DNA of 64,000 bases from Pedobacter sp. BAL39 (GCF_000170795.1 NZ_ABCM01000002.1:1-64000), one strand, 5' to 3'; shown: positions 9,468 through 18,013, numbered from the stretch's first letter. The notes: a model not told the origin generated them from the sequence alone. Numbers and translations: made by a program.

Positions 9468-11426
9468 ATGAACACACAAACAATGAAACCTTTCCTGATT
9501 GTATTGCTGGTCGTCCTGTGCAAGCTTTCTGTGGCGCAAAGCATTGCGCTCAAATCGCCAAACGGTAAACTGACTGCCGATATTGAGCTGGGAGACAAAA
9601 TCTATTATGCAGTTTCCCTCTCTGGTGAGCGGTTGATTTCCAAAGCCTCGTTGGGACTTCAGCTGAAAGACCAGACCTTAGGGTCAAATCCCAAGCTGAA
9701 GAAGCAAACCATTACCTTGGTGAAGAATGAGCTGCAGCCGGTGGTGCCGCTTAAGTTTTCAAAAATCCACAATGAGTACCATCTGCTGAGAATGGATTTT
9801 GCCGGCGATTACGCCATAGAGTTCCGGGCTTACAATGAGGGGCTCGCTTATCGCTTCATCACCAGGAAAAAAGGCAGTGTTGATGTATTGGATGAAGCCC
9901 TTTCGATTCAGTTCCCAGCGGATTATCAGCTGCATCTTCAGCAATCCGGCGGATTTAAGACTGCGTATGAGGAGCCTTACACACACCTTTCATCGAATGC
10001 CTGGAAATCCTCCGATCAGATGTCTACGTTGCCTGTGCTGATCGATACACGTAAAGGGCCCAAAATATTAATTTCGGAGTCCGACCTTCAGGATTACCCG
10101 GCAATGTTCCTGAAAGGAAATGATAAAAATGGGATGATGGCCACTTTTCCGAAAGCTCCGCTTGAGTTTGGTGAAGACGGAGACCGCAGTCAGAAGATCT
10201 TAAAAGAAGCAGGTTACATTGCCCGCACTTCGGGAACCAGGAGTTTTCCATGGCGCTACTTTGTGGTCACAGAGGATGATGGTCAGCTGATTACGAATAC
10301 CATGACTAAAAAGCTGGCGTCGGCAAGTGTGATCAAGGATCCTTCATGGATCAAACCGGGGCAGGTGAGTTGGGAATGGTGGAATGACGCTGCCCCTTAT
10401 GGTCCGGATGTGAACTTTGTTTCGGGTTATAACCTGGACACCTACAAGTATTACATCGATTTCGCTGCCAAGTATGGCATCAAATACATCATCATGGATG
10501 AAGGCTGGGCAAAGGATACCAGGAACCCTTTTGAACCCAACCCGGATGTAGACCTTCAGGAACTGCTTTCCTATGGTAAACAAAAAAATGTAGGGATCAT
10601 CCTCTGGCTCACCTGGCTTACCGTGGAAAATAATTTCGGGCTTTTTAAAACTTTCAGCGAATGGGGTGTGAAAGGTGTGAAAATAGATTTTATGGACCGC
10701 AGCGACCAATGGATGGTGAATTATTACGACCGTGTTGCCAAAGAAGCAGCAAAATATAACCTTTTTGTCGATTTTCATGGCTCGTTCAAACCCGCCGGAC
10801 TGGAGTATAAATATCCAAATGTACTCTCTTACGAAGGGGTAAGGGGAATGGAGCAGATGGGGGGCGCTACGCCAGACAACAGCGTTTATTTCCCGTTCAT
10901 GCGGAACGCTGCAGGTCCAATGGACTATACACCTGGAGCCATGTTGAGTATGCAACCAGAAGCTTATGGTGCGAGACGTCCGAATGCGGCAAGTATTGGT
11001 ACAAGAGCTTACCAGATGGCGTTATTTGTGATCTTTGAAAGCGGACTTCAGATGCTGGGCGACAATCCCACGCTTTATTACCGGAATGCTGACTGTACAG
11101 ATTTCATTACAAGTGTTCCCGTCACCTGGGATGAAACGCGGTCGTTGGCTGCCAAGGCAGGAGAATACGCTATAGTGGCAAAACGTAAGGGAGAGCAATG
11201 GTTCATTGGAGGAATGACCAATAATAAAGAAACTACACGCGAATTTGATTTGAAACTTGATTTTTTAAAGGAAGGACAATCTTTCAATATGGTCTCTTTT
11301 GAAGATGGTATCAATGCCGGACGTCAGGCAATGGATTACCGTAGAAAAGAATCGACCGTGAAGGCGGGCGAGACCATACATATTAAGTTGGCCAGGAATG
11401 GTGGCTGGGCAGCCAGGATCAATTAG
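9468..11426 (+). CDS. Glycoside hydrolase family 97 (SusB-like alpha-glycosidase)
   Basis: The protein has 652 residues (647 if the second ATG at 9483 is used, which gives a cleaner signal peptide, MKPFLIVLLVV, ending SVAQ). It has an N-terminal super-beta-sandwich, a TIM barrel starting around WEWWNDAAPYG (residue 302) with IIMDEGWA (about 342), and a C-terminal beta domain. KIDFMDR (Asp407) and the glutamates in SYEGVRGMEQ (456, 462) are candidate catalytic or calcium-binding residues. GH97 includes inverting alpha-glucosidases and retaining alpha-galactosidases. The Asp in KIDFMDR hints at the retaining type, but I cannot align it. It would act in the periplasm on alpha-linked oligosaccharides and could trim alpha-galactose from galactomannan. 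Confidence 0.88.
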   Translation: MNTQTMKPFLIVLLVVLCKLSVAQSIALKSPNGKLTADIELGDKIYYAVSLSGERLISKASLGLQLKDQTLGSNPKLKKQTITLVKNELQPVVPLKFSKIHNEYHLLRMDFAGDYAIEFRAYNEGLAYRFITRKKGSVDVLDEALSIQFPADYQLHLQQSGGFKTAYEEPYTHLSSNAWKSSDQMSTLPVLIDTRKGPKILISESDLQDYPAMFLKGNDKNGMMATFPKAPLEFGEDGDRSQKILKEAGYIARTSGTRSFPWRYFVVTEDDGQLITNTMTKKLASASVIKDPSWIKPGQVSWEWWNDAAPYGPDVNFVSGYNLDTYKYYIDFAAKYGIKYIIMDEGWAKDTRNPFEPNPDVDLQELLSYGKQKNVGIILWLTWLTVENNFGLFKTFSEWGVKGVKIDFMDRSDQWMVNYYDRVAKEAAKYNLFVDFHGSFKPAGLEYKYPNVLSYEGVRGMEQMGGATPDNSVYFPFMRNAAGPMDYTPGAMLSMQPEAYGARRPNAASIGTRAYQMALFVIFESGLQMLGDNPTLYYRNADCTDFITSVPVTWDETRSLAAKAGEYAIVAKRKGEQWFIGGMTNNKETTREFDLKLDFLKEGQSFNMVSFEDGINAGRQAMDYRRKESTVKAGETIHIKLARNGGWAARIN

Positions 11427-11455
11427 GTCAACGACAAGAAGTACTTTTTTCTTTT

Positions 11456-11507
11456 AACACTAAACGGCCCCTGATCATTTGCTGAAGTTCAGGGGCCGTT
11501 TAGTGTT
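11456..11507. terminator. Very long perfect inverted repeat between convergent genes
   Basis: Two perfectly complementary 19-nt arms (11456-11474 and 11489-11507, each containing GGCCCCTGA or its complement) surround a 14-nt loop. It lies between GH97 (plus) and the acidic-protein gene (minus). It most likely works as a bidirectional terminator, although the T-tracts on either side are short. The stem is longer than in any other terminator here. Confidence 0.75.
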
Positions 11508-11559
11508 AGTAGTGTTTTTCAGCAATTGGTTGATTTGCTGCCACACTGCAATAAGCTGC

Positions 11560-11898
11560 TTAGGCAGGATCGTCTTCGGGCGCAGGATTTTCAAAGTCTG
11601 CATCATCGTCGTCCTCAGAGGTTCCGGCTTCGTCTTCTCCAGCAACAAGTGCATCGTCATCATCGTCATCGCTAAGGTCGTCGTCATCACTGAAATCATC
11701 GTCATCCTCGGGACCATCGATTTCGTCGTCTAACTGTGTACCTTCACCGTCCGCAAACTCAACTTCGTCGCTGGTGTATCCTGCGGTTTCTCCGCCTTCT
11801 TCCTGATTGTCATCCGCCTCGGCATTACGGCCGACCTGAAACTGTTCCAGTGTTGGGATCTCTTCTTCTTGCAATTGATTTTCTTGATTGTTTTCCAT
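11560..11898 (-). CDS. Extremely acidic, lysine-free small protein
   Basis: Starting at the ATG at 11898 the protein has 112 residues beginning MENNQENQLQ. The frame is open 17 codons further upstream, but that extension is basic and unlike the rest. By my count 49 residues are Asp or Glu, there is one Arg and there is no Lys. The second half is runs of Asp separated by Ser, Phe and Leu (for example DDDDFSDDDDLSDDDDDD). It is predicted to be disordered and to bind cations or basic partners such as nucleic-acid-binding proteins. I do not recognise a named family. The opposite strand also carries open frames, an expected effect of the repetitive GAC/GAT codons. Confidence 0.7.
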   Translation of the reverse strand: MENNQENQLQEEEIPTLEQFQVGRNAEADDNQEEGGETAGYTSDEVEFADGEGTQLDDEIDGPEDDDDFSDDDDLSDDDDDDALVAGEDEAGTSEDDDDADFENPAPEDDPA

Positions 11899-11982
11899 GT
11901 TCGTAGATTTTAGTAAAGAGAGAACAGGGCGAAAATGAATAAGTTTCATTAATATGTAAAGAACTATTGACGTGTGCTTTAT

Positions 11983-12360
11983 CTATCCTTTTTCTGGAAT
12001 GAAATTGTCTGAGGCATTCATTGCCAATGGGATATACAGTCGCTCCCATGTTTCTCCCTCAATCAGTTCCCAGCTGTGTCCTTTGCCAATGGTGTCTTCA
12101 GCGATTAAAATTATGCCGGGCTCAATGATGAAAGTAGTCCCGTCCGTGACCTTAAAACGCAGGGTTCCTTTCAAGGTTACGACATATTGGTTCCTTGGTG
12201 CCGGATGGCTTATTTTTTCATATTCATCAATTTCGTTCTGGATCCAGAAATTGCCGGTCTCCATAGGCATTTTTGTAGGAAGTTTACCAGGTTCAAATGT
12301 GCAGCCTCCATCGGGCGTATTGATTAGTCTGTAGGCGCGGATATAATTTGGGTCGGTCAT
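11983..12360 (-). CDS. Cupin-fold small protein
   Basis: The protein has 125 residues with a cupin-like pattern: HPAPRNQYVVTLKGTLRFKVTDG (about 52-74) and IEPGIILIAEDTIGKGHSW (about 78-96), which match the two halves of the beta-barrel. The GKGH motif supplies one His of the usual metal site, but the full HxH set of motif 1 is not evident, so it may be a non-metal cupin or bind a small molecule differently. A TATCTTTG -7 element lies 26 bp upstream. It stands alone, 84 bp upstream of the acidic protein in the same direction. Confidence 0.7.
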   Translation of the reverse strand: MTDPNYIRAYRLINTPDGGCTFEPGKLPTKMPMETGNFWIQNEIDEYEKISHPAPRNQYVVTLKGTLRFKVTDGTTFIIEPGIILIAEDTIGKGHSWELIEGETWERLYIPLAMNASDNFIPEKG

Positions 12361-12385
12361 AGGATTGTGCGAGTTATTACTGCTT

Positions 12386-12393
12386 CAAAGATA
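12386..12393 (-). promoter_or_regulatory. -7 promoter element of the cupin gene
   Basis: The minus strand reads TATCTTTG, an exact TAnnTTTG match 26 bp before the cupin start codon. A clear -33 box is not visible. Confidence 0.5.
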
Positions 12394-12477
12394 ATGCTCC
12401 TGGTCAGCTTTAAAATTGATTGTTATGATGAATGTGTAAAATAGTTTTTGCTATATTCCATTCTAATTTAACGCCGC

Positions 12478-13212
12478 ATGCAGAAGAATCAATTTACCTT
12501 TAACATCCAGACCCATGACTTTTGGCCAGTTTATCATGCCATTCACGAGTGCTATCCGATAGGAATTCAACGCGGTGAAGACCTTACCTATTTCAATTAC
12601 CCTGGCATTCAGGCACTGGACAGGCGTGTGGTGGAGACCATTCATCATGAGAATGATTTTTACAAATCCTGGCTGGAGTTTGAGAACCGGTTGGCTGAGC
12701 ATTACAACCTTGAGGTACGCGGTACCACTTACGGGCAGGCACCAAGTGTAAGTGCTGATCTGATGATTGAAAAAATAGAGTTGGAAGGCTTCAGTAAAGT
12801 CAAAAAGATAAGCATCGCAATTAGTCTTGTAGGTCAGTTCTTTACCATTTATGGTATAGATGAGAGTACGGTGGTAGAGCCAGTACTGGACTCGTATGAC
12901 CGTAATTACCACTCAATTAATGCAGTAACGGCCTCTCCGCATCAAGAGTTCAGGCAGTACTTTGAACAGCTGAAGAGTATGATAGAAGAGCGCTACGAAG
13001 GCTATCGGTTTATTCCTTTTTTTGTCAATGATTTTATCATCAAAGGTTTGCAGGTCAGGTACCTGGATCATGAGGAATGTACAGTTTTTCAGGCGTTATT
13101 CAATCAGTCGCTGGACAACGCTCCATCAGGAACCATCAGAGGTGACCGTTATTATGGTCATGAGGAATGGAAGGTTGAAGGTGGTGAAAGTAAATTCTTC
13201 TTTGTAAAATAA
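12478..13212 (+). CDS. Conserved-looking protein of unknown function
   Basis: The protein has 244 residues, with no signal peptide or membrane segment, so it is probably cytoplasmic. I do not recognise a family. Visible features are a histidine-rich N-terminal half (THDFWPVYHAIHECYPIG, IHHENDF) and a mixed alpha/beta composition. The ATG at 12478 lies about 35 bp after a near-match to the -7 element (TAGTTTTTG). It is followed at 137 bp by another cytoplasmic unknown in the same direction. Codon use resembles that of the neighbours, so it is very likely a real gene. Confidence 0.7.
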   Translation: MQKNQFTFNIQTHDFWPVYHAIHECYPIGIQRGEDLTYFNYPGIQALDRRVVETIHHENDFYKSWLEFENRLAEHYNLEVRGTTYGQAPSVSADLMIEKIELEGFSKVKKISIAISLVGQFFTIYGIDESTVVEPVLDSYDRNYHSINAVTASPHQEFRQYFEQLKSMIEERYEGYRFIPFFVNDFIIKGLQVRYLDHEECTVFQALFNQSLDNAPSGTIRGDRYYGHEEWKVEGGESKFFFVK

Positions 13213-13349
13213 TTTACCATCAGTGTTTAGTTTGTTTTAATTGTAAATAGCTTTTTATCGAATGGATCTGAATAGGCATTAAAGTTGTGAATGAGATCAT
13301 CTATCATTATGATCCAAATCTATATTGACAATTACAAATACCTTAAATT

Positions 13350-13916
13350 ATGAGCAATCAAGAAAATCCATTGTTAGCGCCGATCCACGGCATTTCCCTG
13401 AAAGACTATGCCGCTATTGCGATGAAATTATCCACTGGTGTGACCGAAGAGGAAATCTTCAGGGCCCTGGGAATTGACAGTGTCATCTGGGATGAAGTGA
13501 ATACCCTTTGGGGAAAACGCATGCAGGAGGATGTTAGTTATCAGTTGGTGACCTTATATGGTCAGTATTTCATGGAAGGTGCTACACATCCGAAGTTGGA
13601 GAGCATGCAGGCTGAAAGCACAGCGGAGGGGAATGAGAACCTGGAGAAAATTACCAATGACCGTTACTTCTATGAAGAGCTTTGTGGTGCCAGACAGGCG
13701 GCGTACGCCTACGGCATTGATGGTGCGCAGTGGATTCAGGATAACTATGGCATTAACCTGGGCGACTTCCAGGCGGTAGCCATGAAATGGATGACACAAA
13801 GCGACTACAATGACATGCACCAGTTTATCGATTACCAGCAGCAAAAACAGAAAGAGTATGCGGAGAAATTTGCGGCCCAACAGGGAGGTAATGTCGCAGA
13901 TGATGTCAGCTTCTAA
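13350..13916 (+). CDS. Cytoplasmic protein of unknown function, possibly DUF6620
   Basis: The protein has 188 residues. The N-terminal part (LLAPIHGISLKDYAAIAMKL, then GVTEEEIFRALGIDSVIWDEV) looks like a helical domain. A second similar unit near the C-terminus (GINLGDFQAVAMKWM) suggests internal duplication. It ends in a Gln/Lys-rich helix and a short tail. There is no signal peptide. I think it resembles the Bacteroidota family DUF6620, but this is from memory and could be wrong. A profile search would settle it. Confidence 0.65.
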   Translation: MSNQENPLLAPIHGISLKDYAAIAMKLSTGVTEEEIFRALGIDSVIWDEVNTLWGKRMQEDVSYQLVTLYGQYFMEGATHPKLESMQAESTAEGNENLEKITNDRYFYEELCGARQAAYAYGIDGAQWIQDNYGINLGDFQAVAMKWMTQSDYNDMHQFIDYQQQKQKEYAEKFAAQQGGNVADDVSF

Positions 13917-13961
13917 AAACTGATCAGGACAGTACAGGATACATTCTTCTGCCTAAAGGAT

Positions 13962-13969
13962 TACATTTG
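13962..13969 (+). promoter_or_regulatory. -7 promoter element before the WbsX-like gene
   Basis: TACATTTG matches TAnnTTTG exactly and lies 36 bp before the ATG of the WbsX-like gene. No -33 TTTG at the usual spacing. Confidence 0.45.
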
Positions 13970-14005
13970 GTGAGCTTCGTTCATGGAGCAGCCAAATGAT
14001 CCGTT

Positions 14006-15205
14006 ATGAACACAAAACAACTCCTGCAATTACTGGCTTTTACGGCCGTGCTGGCGACCGGTCCTCTCTTAAAAGGTCAGAAAAACAATGCCGCAAAAAA
14101 CAGAAAATATGATGTTGCAGCCTTTCTGTATCCTGCATATGCCAGCGATGATCCACGTCTTCGACCGTTCTGGCCGGATGGCAATGGAGAATGGGAAACG
14201 GTAACGAATGTGCAGGATCGCCTTCCGGGCCATTACTGGAACAGGAAACCGCTGTGGGGGACAGTCAATGAGGCCGACCCTGCGGTGATGTCTATGGAAA
14301 TCAATCAGGCGGTCAGTCATGGTGTGAACGTATTTATATTTGACTGGTATTGGTACGACGGGAGGGCTTTTATGGAGACTACGCTCGACAACGGTTTTCT
14401 GAAAGCAGACAATGTCAATCAGATGAAATTCTATCTCATGTGGGCCAATCATGATGTCGTAAACACCTGGGACACCCGCCTCAATAAATACAATGAAGAG
14501 AATGTCATCTGGACAGGAAAAGTAAATCGTACAGAATTTGAAAAGATCTGCAAACGTAATATTGAGAAGTATTTCAAACTGCCACAGTATTACAAGATCG
14601 ATGGAAAGCCCGTATTTATGATTTATGATATGCCCCAGCTCATCGCTGGCCTGGGTGGCGTCGGTCAGGCCGAAGATGCCCTAAAATGGTTTAAAGAAGA
14701 GACAAAAAGGGCTGGTTTTCCGGGCTTGGAACTACAGCTCACCATGTGGTCTATCAATGTCAACCACAGTGGTTTTGATGGTTCTAAAACCAGTAATCCG
14801 GAAAATGCCTTCGTCAAACAACTGGGGTTTACCAGTGCCACACACTATCAGTTTGTCCATTTTACAGAAGTTAATAAAGATTATCTTGATATCCTGACAG
14901 CCGTCGAAAAGGAATGGGCGCGAATCGATACCGCTTTCGAATTCAATTATTATCCCCACATCAGCGTGGGCTGGGACAACAGTCCGCGGACAGGAAAAAG
15001 CGCCGTAGTGAAGAACAACACTCCTGAAAACTTCGAAAAAGGCCTTCGGATGGCGAAAGCTTATGCTGATGCCCACCCGAAGCAGGTACCGTTGATTACC
15101 ATCAATAGCTGGAATGAATGGACTGAAACGAGTTACCTTCAACCAGATAATGTCTATGGTTACGGTTATCTCGATGCCATAAAACGTGTTTTTCTAGCGC
15201 GGTAG
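14006..15205 (+). CDS. Secreted WbsX/GH99-like domain protein
   Basis: The protein has 399 residues. A signal peptide (about 1-24) precedes a single catalytic-type domain: VAAFLYPAYASDDPR, a tryptophan-rich strand GVNVFIFDWYWYDGRAF, the central region YKIDGKPVFMIYD, and a C-terminal ITINSWNEWTETSYLQP. These are hallmarks of the WbsX family, which shares a fold with GH99 endo-alpha-mannosidases. Many members sit in O-antigen clusters, but this copy is exported and monocistronic, so a periplasmic glycoside hydrolase is more likely than a glycosyltransferase. Its stop codon directly abuts the stop of the convergent moaC-mogA gene with no base between them. Confidence 0.8.
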   Translation: MNTKQLLQLLAFTAVLATGPLLKGQKNNAAKNRKYDVAAFLYPAYASDDPRLRPFWPDGNGEWETVTNVQDRLPGHYWNRKPLWGTVNEADPAVMSMEINQAVSHGVNVFIFDWYWYDGRAFMETTLDNGFLKADNVNQMKFYLMWANHDVVNTWDTRLNKYNEENVIWTGKVNRTEFEKICKRNIEKYFKLPQYYKIDGKPVFMIYDMPQLIAGLGGVGQAEDALKWFKEETKRAGFPGLELQLTMWSINVNHSGFDGSKTSNPENAFVKQLGFTSATHYQFVHFTEVNKDYLDILTAVEKEWARIDTAFEFNYYPHISVGWDNSPRTGKSAVVKNNTPENFEKGLRMAKAYADAHPKQVPLITINSWNEWTETSYLQPDNVYGYGYLDAIKRVFLAR

Positions 15206-16114
15206 TTAATGTTTTTGCCCTTTATTTACCTTGAATAGGTGCAGTACCTGAGGGAATAAGGCATCAATGCTTTCCTCTACGCCCTTTTTAGATCCGGGGA
15301 GTGTCAGTATCAGGGTTTCTCCAATAAAGCCGGCAATTCCACGTGATAACATGGCGTAGGGCATACGTTCCTGGCCGTATCGTCTGGCGGTTTCCATGAT
15401 TCCGGGGATCTGGCGATCAATAAGGGGTGCCAAGGCTTCAGGCGTTACATCACGTGGAGACAATCCCGTGCCACCGGTAAACAATAGCAGCTGATGGTTT
15501 TGACCGGCGATTTCGATAGCTTTTGCCCTGATGGCCTCCAGTTCATCGGGTACCACCTCGTAAATGGCAGTGCGGATGCCCAAATGCTCCAGTCGTGCAA
15601 TGATTGCCTTTCCGGAGCTGTCTTCTGCCTGCTTATTGAATATGGTGTCCGAGCAAACCACCACGGCGGCCTGCAGATCGGGAAATTTGCTGTTCTTCAG
15701 GTCGGATTTTCCACCCGACTTTTCCAGTAGCCGTATATTTTGTATTTCTACCCCTTTGTCAATTGGCTTTAGCATGTCATACATGGTCAGTGCTGTAACA
15801 GAGGCGCCATGCATCGCTTCCACCTCAACACCTGTTTTGTATACGGTGTGCACTTCAACCGTGATGAGCACACTCAGTTCTTTTATTTCGTAGCTGATGG
15901 AGGTGTATTCTATCGGCAGCGGATGACAGTCTGGTATCATGTCGCTGGTACGTTTAACACCAAATAAACCCGCAGCACGTGCAAACTCGAAGACATCGCC
16001 TTTTGGGATCTTGCGTTGCAGGATGGCGTCAATGGTCTCCTGCCTTGATACTTTTACCGTTGCCGTGGCAATGGCCACCCTAAGGGTGCTTGATTTTTTT
16101 GTAATGTCTACCAT
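15206..16114 (-). CDS. moaC: MoaC-MogA/MoaB fusion, bifunctional molybdopterin biosynthesis protein
   Basis: The protein has 302 residues from the ATG at 16114 (preceded by GGAAAG; the open frame upstream overlaps moaE and is not used). Residues about 1-145 are MoaC, cyclic pyranopterin monophosphate synthase, with KRTSDMIPDCHPLPI and GVEVEAMHGASVTALTMYDM. Residues about 150-302 are a MogA/MoaB molybdopterin adenylyltransferase domain with LFTGGTGLSPRDVTPEAL and LPGSKKGVEES. The fusion joins an early and a late step of the pathway. It is the last gene of the operon, starting one base after the moaE stop. Confidence 0.93.
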   Translation of the reverse strand: MVDITKKSSTLRVAIATATVKVSRQETIDAILQRKIPKGDVFEFARAAGLFGVKRTSDMIPDCHPLPIEYTSISYEIKELSVLITVEVHTVYKTGVEVEAMHGASVTALTMYDMLKPIDKGVEIQNIRLLEKSGGKSDLKNSKFPDLQAAVVVCSDTIFNKQAEDSSGKAIIARLEHLGIRTAIYEVVPDELEAIRAKAIEIAGQNHQLLLFTGGTGLSPRDVTPEALAPLIDRQIPGIMETARRYGQERMPYAMLSRGIAGFIGETLILTLPGSKKGVEESIDALFPQVLHLFKVNKGQKH

Positions 16115-16115
16115 T

Positions 16116-16559
16116 TTAGCTGTTTTCTTTCCACTGATGAGTATCGTTGTCAAAAAGCTCTTTACCCCATATGGGCAGCTCCGTCTTGATGCGTTCCACC
16201 ACCTCCGCGCAAGCATCAATGGCAGGTTTTCGGTGTGCGGATGAGGTAAACACAAAGAGGCAGATGGCGCCCGCTTTTACGGTACCAAGGCTATGATGGA
16301 TGTGCATACAGCTGAGGGGGTATTTTGCGAATATTGCTTCGCGGATCTCATGCATCTTCTCCAGGGCGGCTTCTTCATAAGCGGTATATTCAATTGCCGT
16401 CACGAAACGACCATCAACTTCATCTTTCCGCACCTGGCCCATGAAGATGCTATGGCCACCAATTGCCGTTTTTGAGCTATGTTTACCGATGCTGTCGGCA
16501 ATAAAAGCAGGTTCGATCGGTCCCGTGCTGAATATGTTTTTTATCTTCTTATTGTCCAT
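16116..16559 (-). CDS. moaE: Molybdopterin synthase catalytic subunit MoaE
   Basis: The protein has 147 residues from the ATG at 16559, two bases after the moeB stop. The longer open frame runs back into moeB and is not used. It transfers sulfur from the MoaD C-terminus to precursor Z, giving molybdopterin. Family motifs are GGHSIFMGQVR (the Arg that binds substrate), IEYTAYEEAALEKM, IHHSLGTVKAGAICLFVFTSSAHR and the active-site Lys region ERIKTELPIWGKE. MoaD is encoded two genes upstream in the same operon. Confidence 0.93.
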   Translation of the reverse strand: MDNKKIKNIFSTGPIEPAFIADSIGKHSSKTAIGGHSIFMGQVRKDEVDGRFVTAIEYTAYEEAALEKMHEIREAIFAKYPLSCMHIHHSLGTVKAGAICLFVFTSSAHRKPAIDACAEVVERIKTELPIWGKELFDNDTHQWKENS

Positions 16560-16561
16560 CG

Positions 16562-17659
16562 TTAAAAATGATTGCGCCACTTTACAATTCCACCTTTCAG
16601 GCTGTAGATGTTTTTGGTATGGCCGTATTTTTGAAATAAGGATTCTGCTGCTGCCTGGCTTCGGATTCCGTGCTGGCATAGCAGTACAATGTTTGTTTCG
16701 TCGACATCCGACCGCAGGAATTCGCTGAACTCCGACATTGGTATTTTACGATATTGCGCTGCATCGAGCGTTGGGAATTCATGACGTTCCCTGACGTCAA
16801 TGAGCAGGGTAGAGGCTTGCTGCTGAAGCTCCTGTAATTGCGTGGCATCGATTTCCAGGTAATCCTGTGTCTGTTCTACCGGGGATGGAGTATGCATGTA
16901 TAAAAATTCTTTTTCTGTATCTGCAAAGGTATAGTTGTTTGCGGGGCTGATGTTCATTTCGTATTGCTGCCCAGTCAGCAGGTGGTAATGTCGTATTTTG
17001 TTGATCAGGGGATCACCAATGCCTGTAATCAGTTTAATGATTTCCGCCGCCGCCATGGTTCCGATGATGCCGGGAAGAACACCCAGTACACCTTCTTCAG
17101 CGCAGTTTGCGATTTCTCCTGGTTCCGGAGAAACAGGGAACAGGTCGCGATAGTTGGTTCGATCTTTCGATCGTTCCCCTCCATTGAAGATTGCCAGCTG
17201 TCCTTCATAACCGGAAACGGCCGCAAAGATCAAAGTTTTTTTTAGCAAAACACAGGCGTCATTAATGAGGTATCTCGATGTGAAATTATCTGTCGCATCG
17301 AATACATAGTCATACGGTTTTATGATGTTCAGGATGTTGTTTGCTTTGACAGATAAAGGTTGACTAATCAGTGTGATATCTGGATTTAATTCATGTAACC
17401 GTTTTACTGCGGCCTCAACTTTTAAATGACCCAGATTATCGTCGCCGTACAGGATCTGCCGATGCAAGTTCGATAAAGAAACTGTATCATGATCCACAAT
17501 TCCTATATGCCCGATGCCGGCGGCAGTGAGGTATTGCAGGGCCGGGCATCCGAGGCCACCAGCACCAATCACCAATACACGTGCTCCCGCAAGTCTAAGC
17601 TGCGCCGCTTCGCCGAATCCCTGAAGGATGAGTTGTCTGTTGTATCGTTCTGTCCTCAT
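16562..17659 (-). CDS. moeB: MoeB adenylyltransferase with C-terminal rhodanese domain
   Basis: The protein has 365 residues. The N-terminal E1-like domain (about 1-235) starts RYNRQLILQGFGE and has the ATP-binding GAGGLGCPALQYL and the DNLHRQ-type motif SLSNLHRQILY; it adenylates the Gly-Gly end of MoaD. A rhodanese domain (about 270-365) has LIDVREREHEF-like sequence and an active Cys in LLCQHGIRS, suited to carry persulfide to MoaD. This layout resembles eukaryotic MOCS3/Uba4. The zinc-binding cysteines usual in MoeB/ThiF are not obvious. It starts 5 bp after moaD. Confidence 0.92.
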   Translation of the reverse strand: MRTERYNRQLILQGFGEAAQLRLAGARVLVIGAGGLGCPALQYLTAAGIGHIGIVDHDTVSLSNLHRQILYGDDNLGHLKVEAAVKRLHELNPDITLISQPLSVKANNILNIIKPYDYVFDATDNFTSRYLINDACVLLKKTLIFAAVSGYEGQLAIFNGGERSKDRTNYRDLFPVSPEPGEIANCAEEGVLGVLPGIIGTMAAAEIIKLITGIGDPLINKIRHYHLLTGQQYEMNISPANNYTFADTEKEFLYMHTPSPVEQTQDYLEIDATQLQELQQQASTLLIDVRERHEFPTLDAAQYRKIPMSEFSEFLRSDVDETNIVLLCQHGIRSQAAAESLFQKYGHTKNIYSLKGGIVKWRNHF

Positions 17660-17664
17660 ATCAA

Positions 17665-17898
17665 CTATCCACCGGAAAATGGGGGCATGATTGCTATGGT
17701 GTCCTGATGTTTGATCTTCAGGTTGTGCTGTACGATGTTTTTGTTGAGGGCAAGTTTGTATTTCATTGCAGCCAGTTGCGGGAATTGCGCTTCAAGATAA
17801 GCCTTCAGCTCATCCGTACTATCGAGGTCCGTAAGCGTTATTTGCTGATGGCTGATGAATTCGGATATTTTACCGAAACTGATGATCTCTATTTCCAT
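17665..17898 (-). CDS. moaD: Molybdopterin synthase sulfur-carrier subunit MoaD
   Basis: This 77-residue ubiquitin-like protein ends in PPFSGG. The terminal Gly-Gly is adenylated by MoeB and thiocarboxylated to supply sulfur to MoaE. Size and end are exactly as expected. It is followed 5 bp later by moeB. Confidence 0.93.
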   Translation of the reverse strand: MEIEIISFGKISEFISHQQITLTDLDSTDELKAYLEAQFPQLAAMKYKLALNKNIVQHNLKIKHQDTIAIMPPFSGG

Positions 17899-18013
17899 AT
17901 TTTCAATCTACGAATAAGATGTTGTTTTTTTAATAATTTGCTGTGTCTTCAGCTCCAGGTTTTATCACCTGCTGGAACGGTTGCCAGCATTTTCAGTTGT
18001 CGGCCCACCCTTT
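17899..18013 (-). other. Gap inside the Moco operon with a small hairpin
   Basis: This 115-bp gap between moeA and moaD is the only sizeable one in the operon. TGCTGG (17970-17975) and CCAGCA (17984-17989) form a 6-bp stem with an 8-nt loop. It may be a processing or attenuation point, or a scar of a lost gene. No ORF worth calling. Confidence 0.35.

Noticed and set aside
10344..10955. 203-codon ORF antisense to GH97
   Set aside because: It lies wholly inside a well-supported GH97 catalytic domain and has unnatural composition (many His, Ile and Val from reversed codons).
11475..11733. ORFs on both strands in the alternative frames of the acidic-protein gene
   Set aside because: Repetitive GAC/GAT codons open other frames by chance, giving low-complexity products that run into the inverted repeat.
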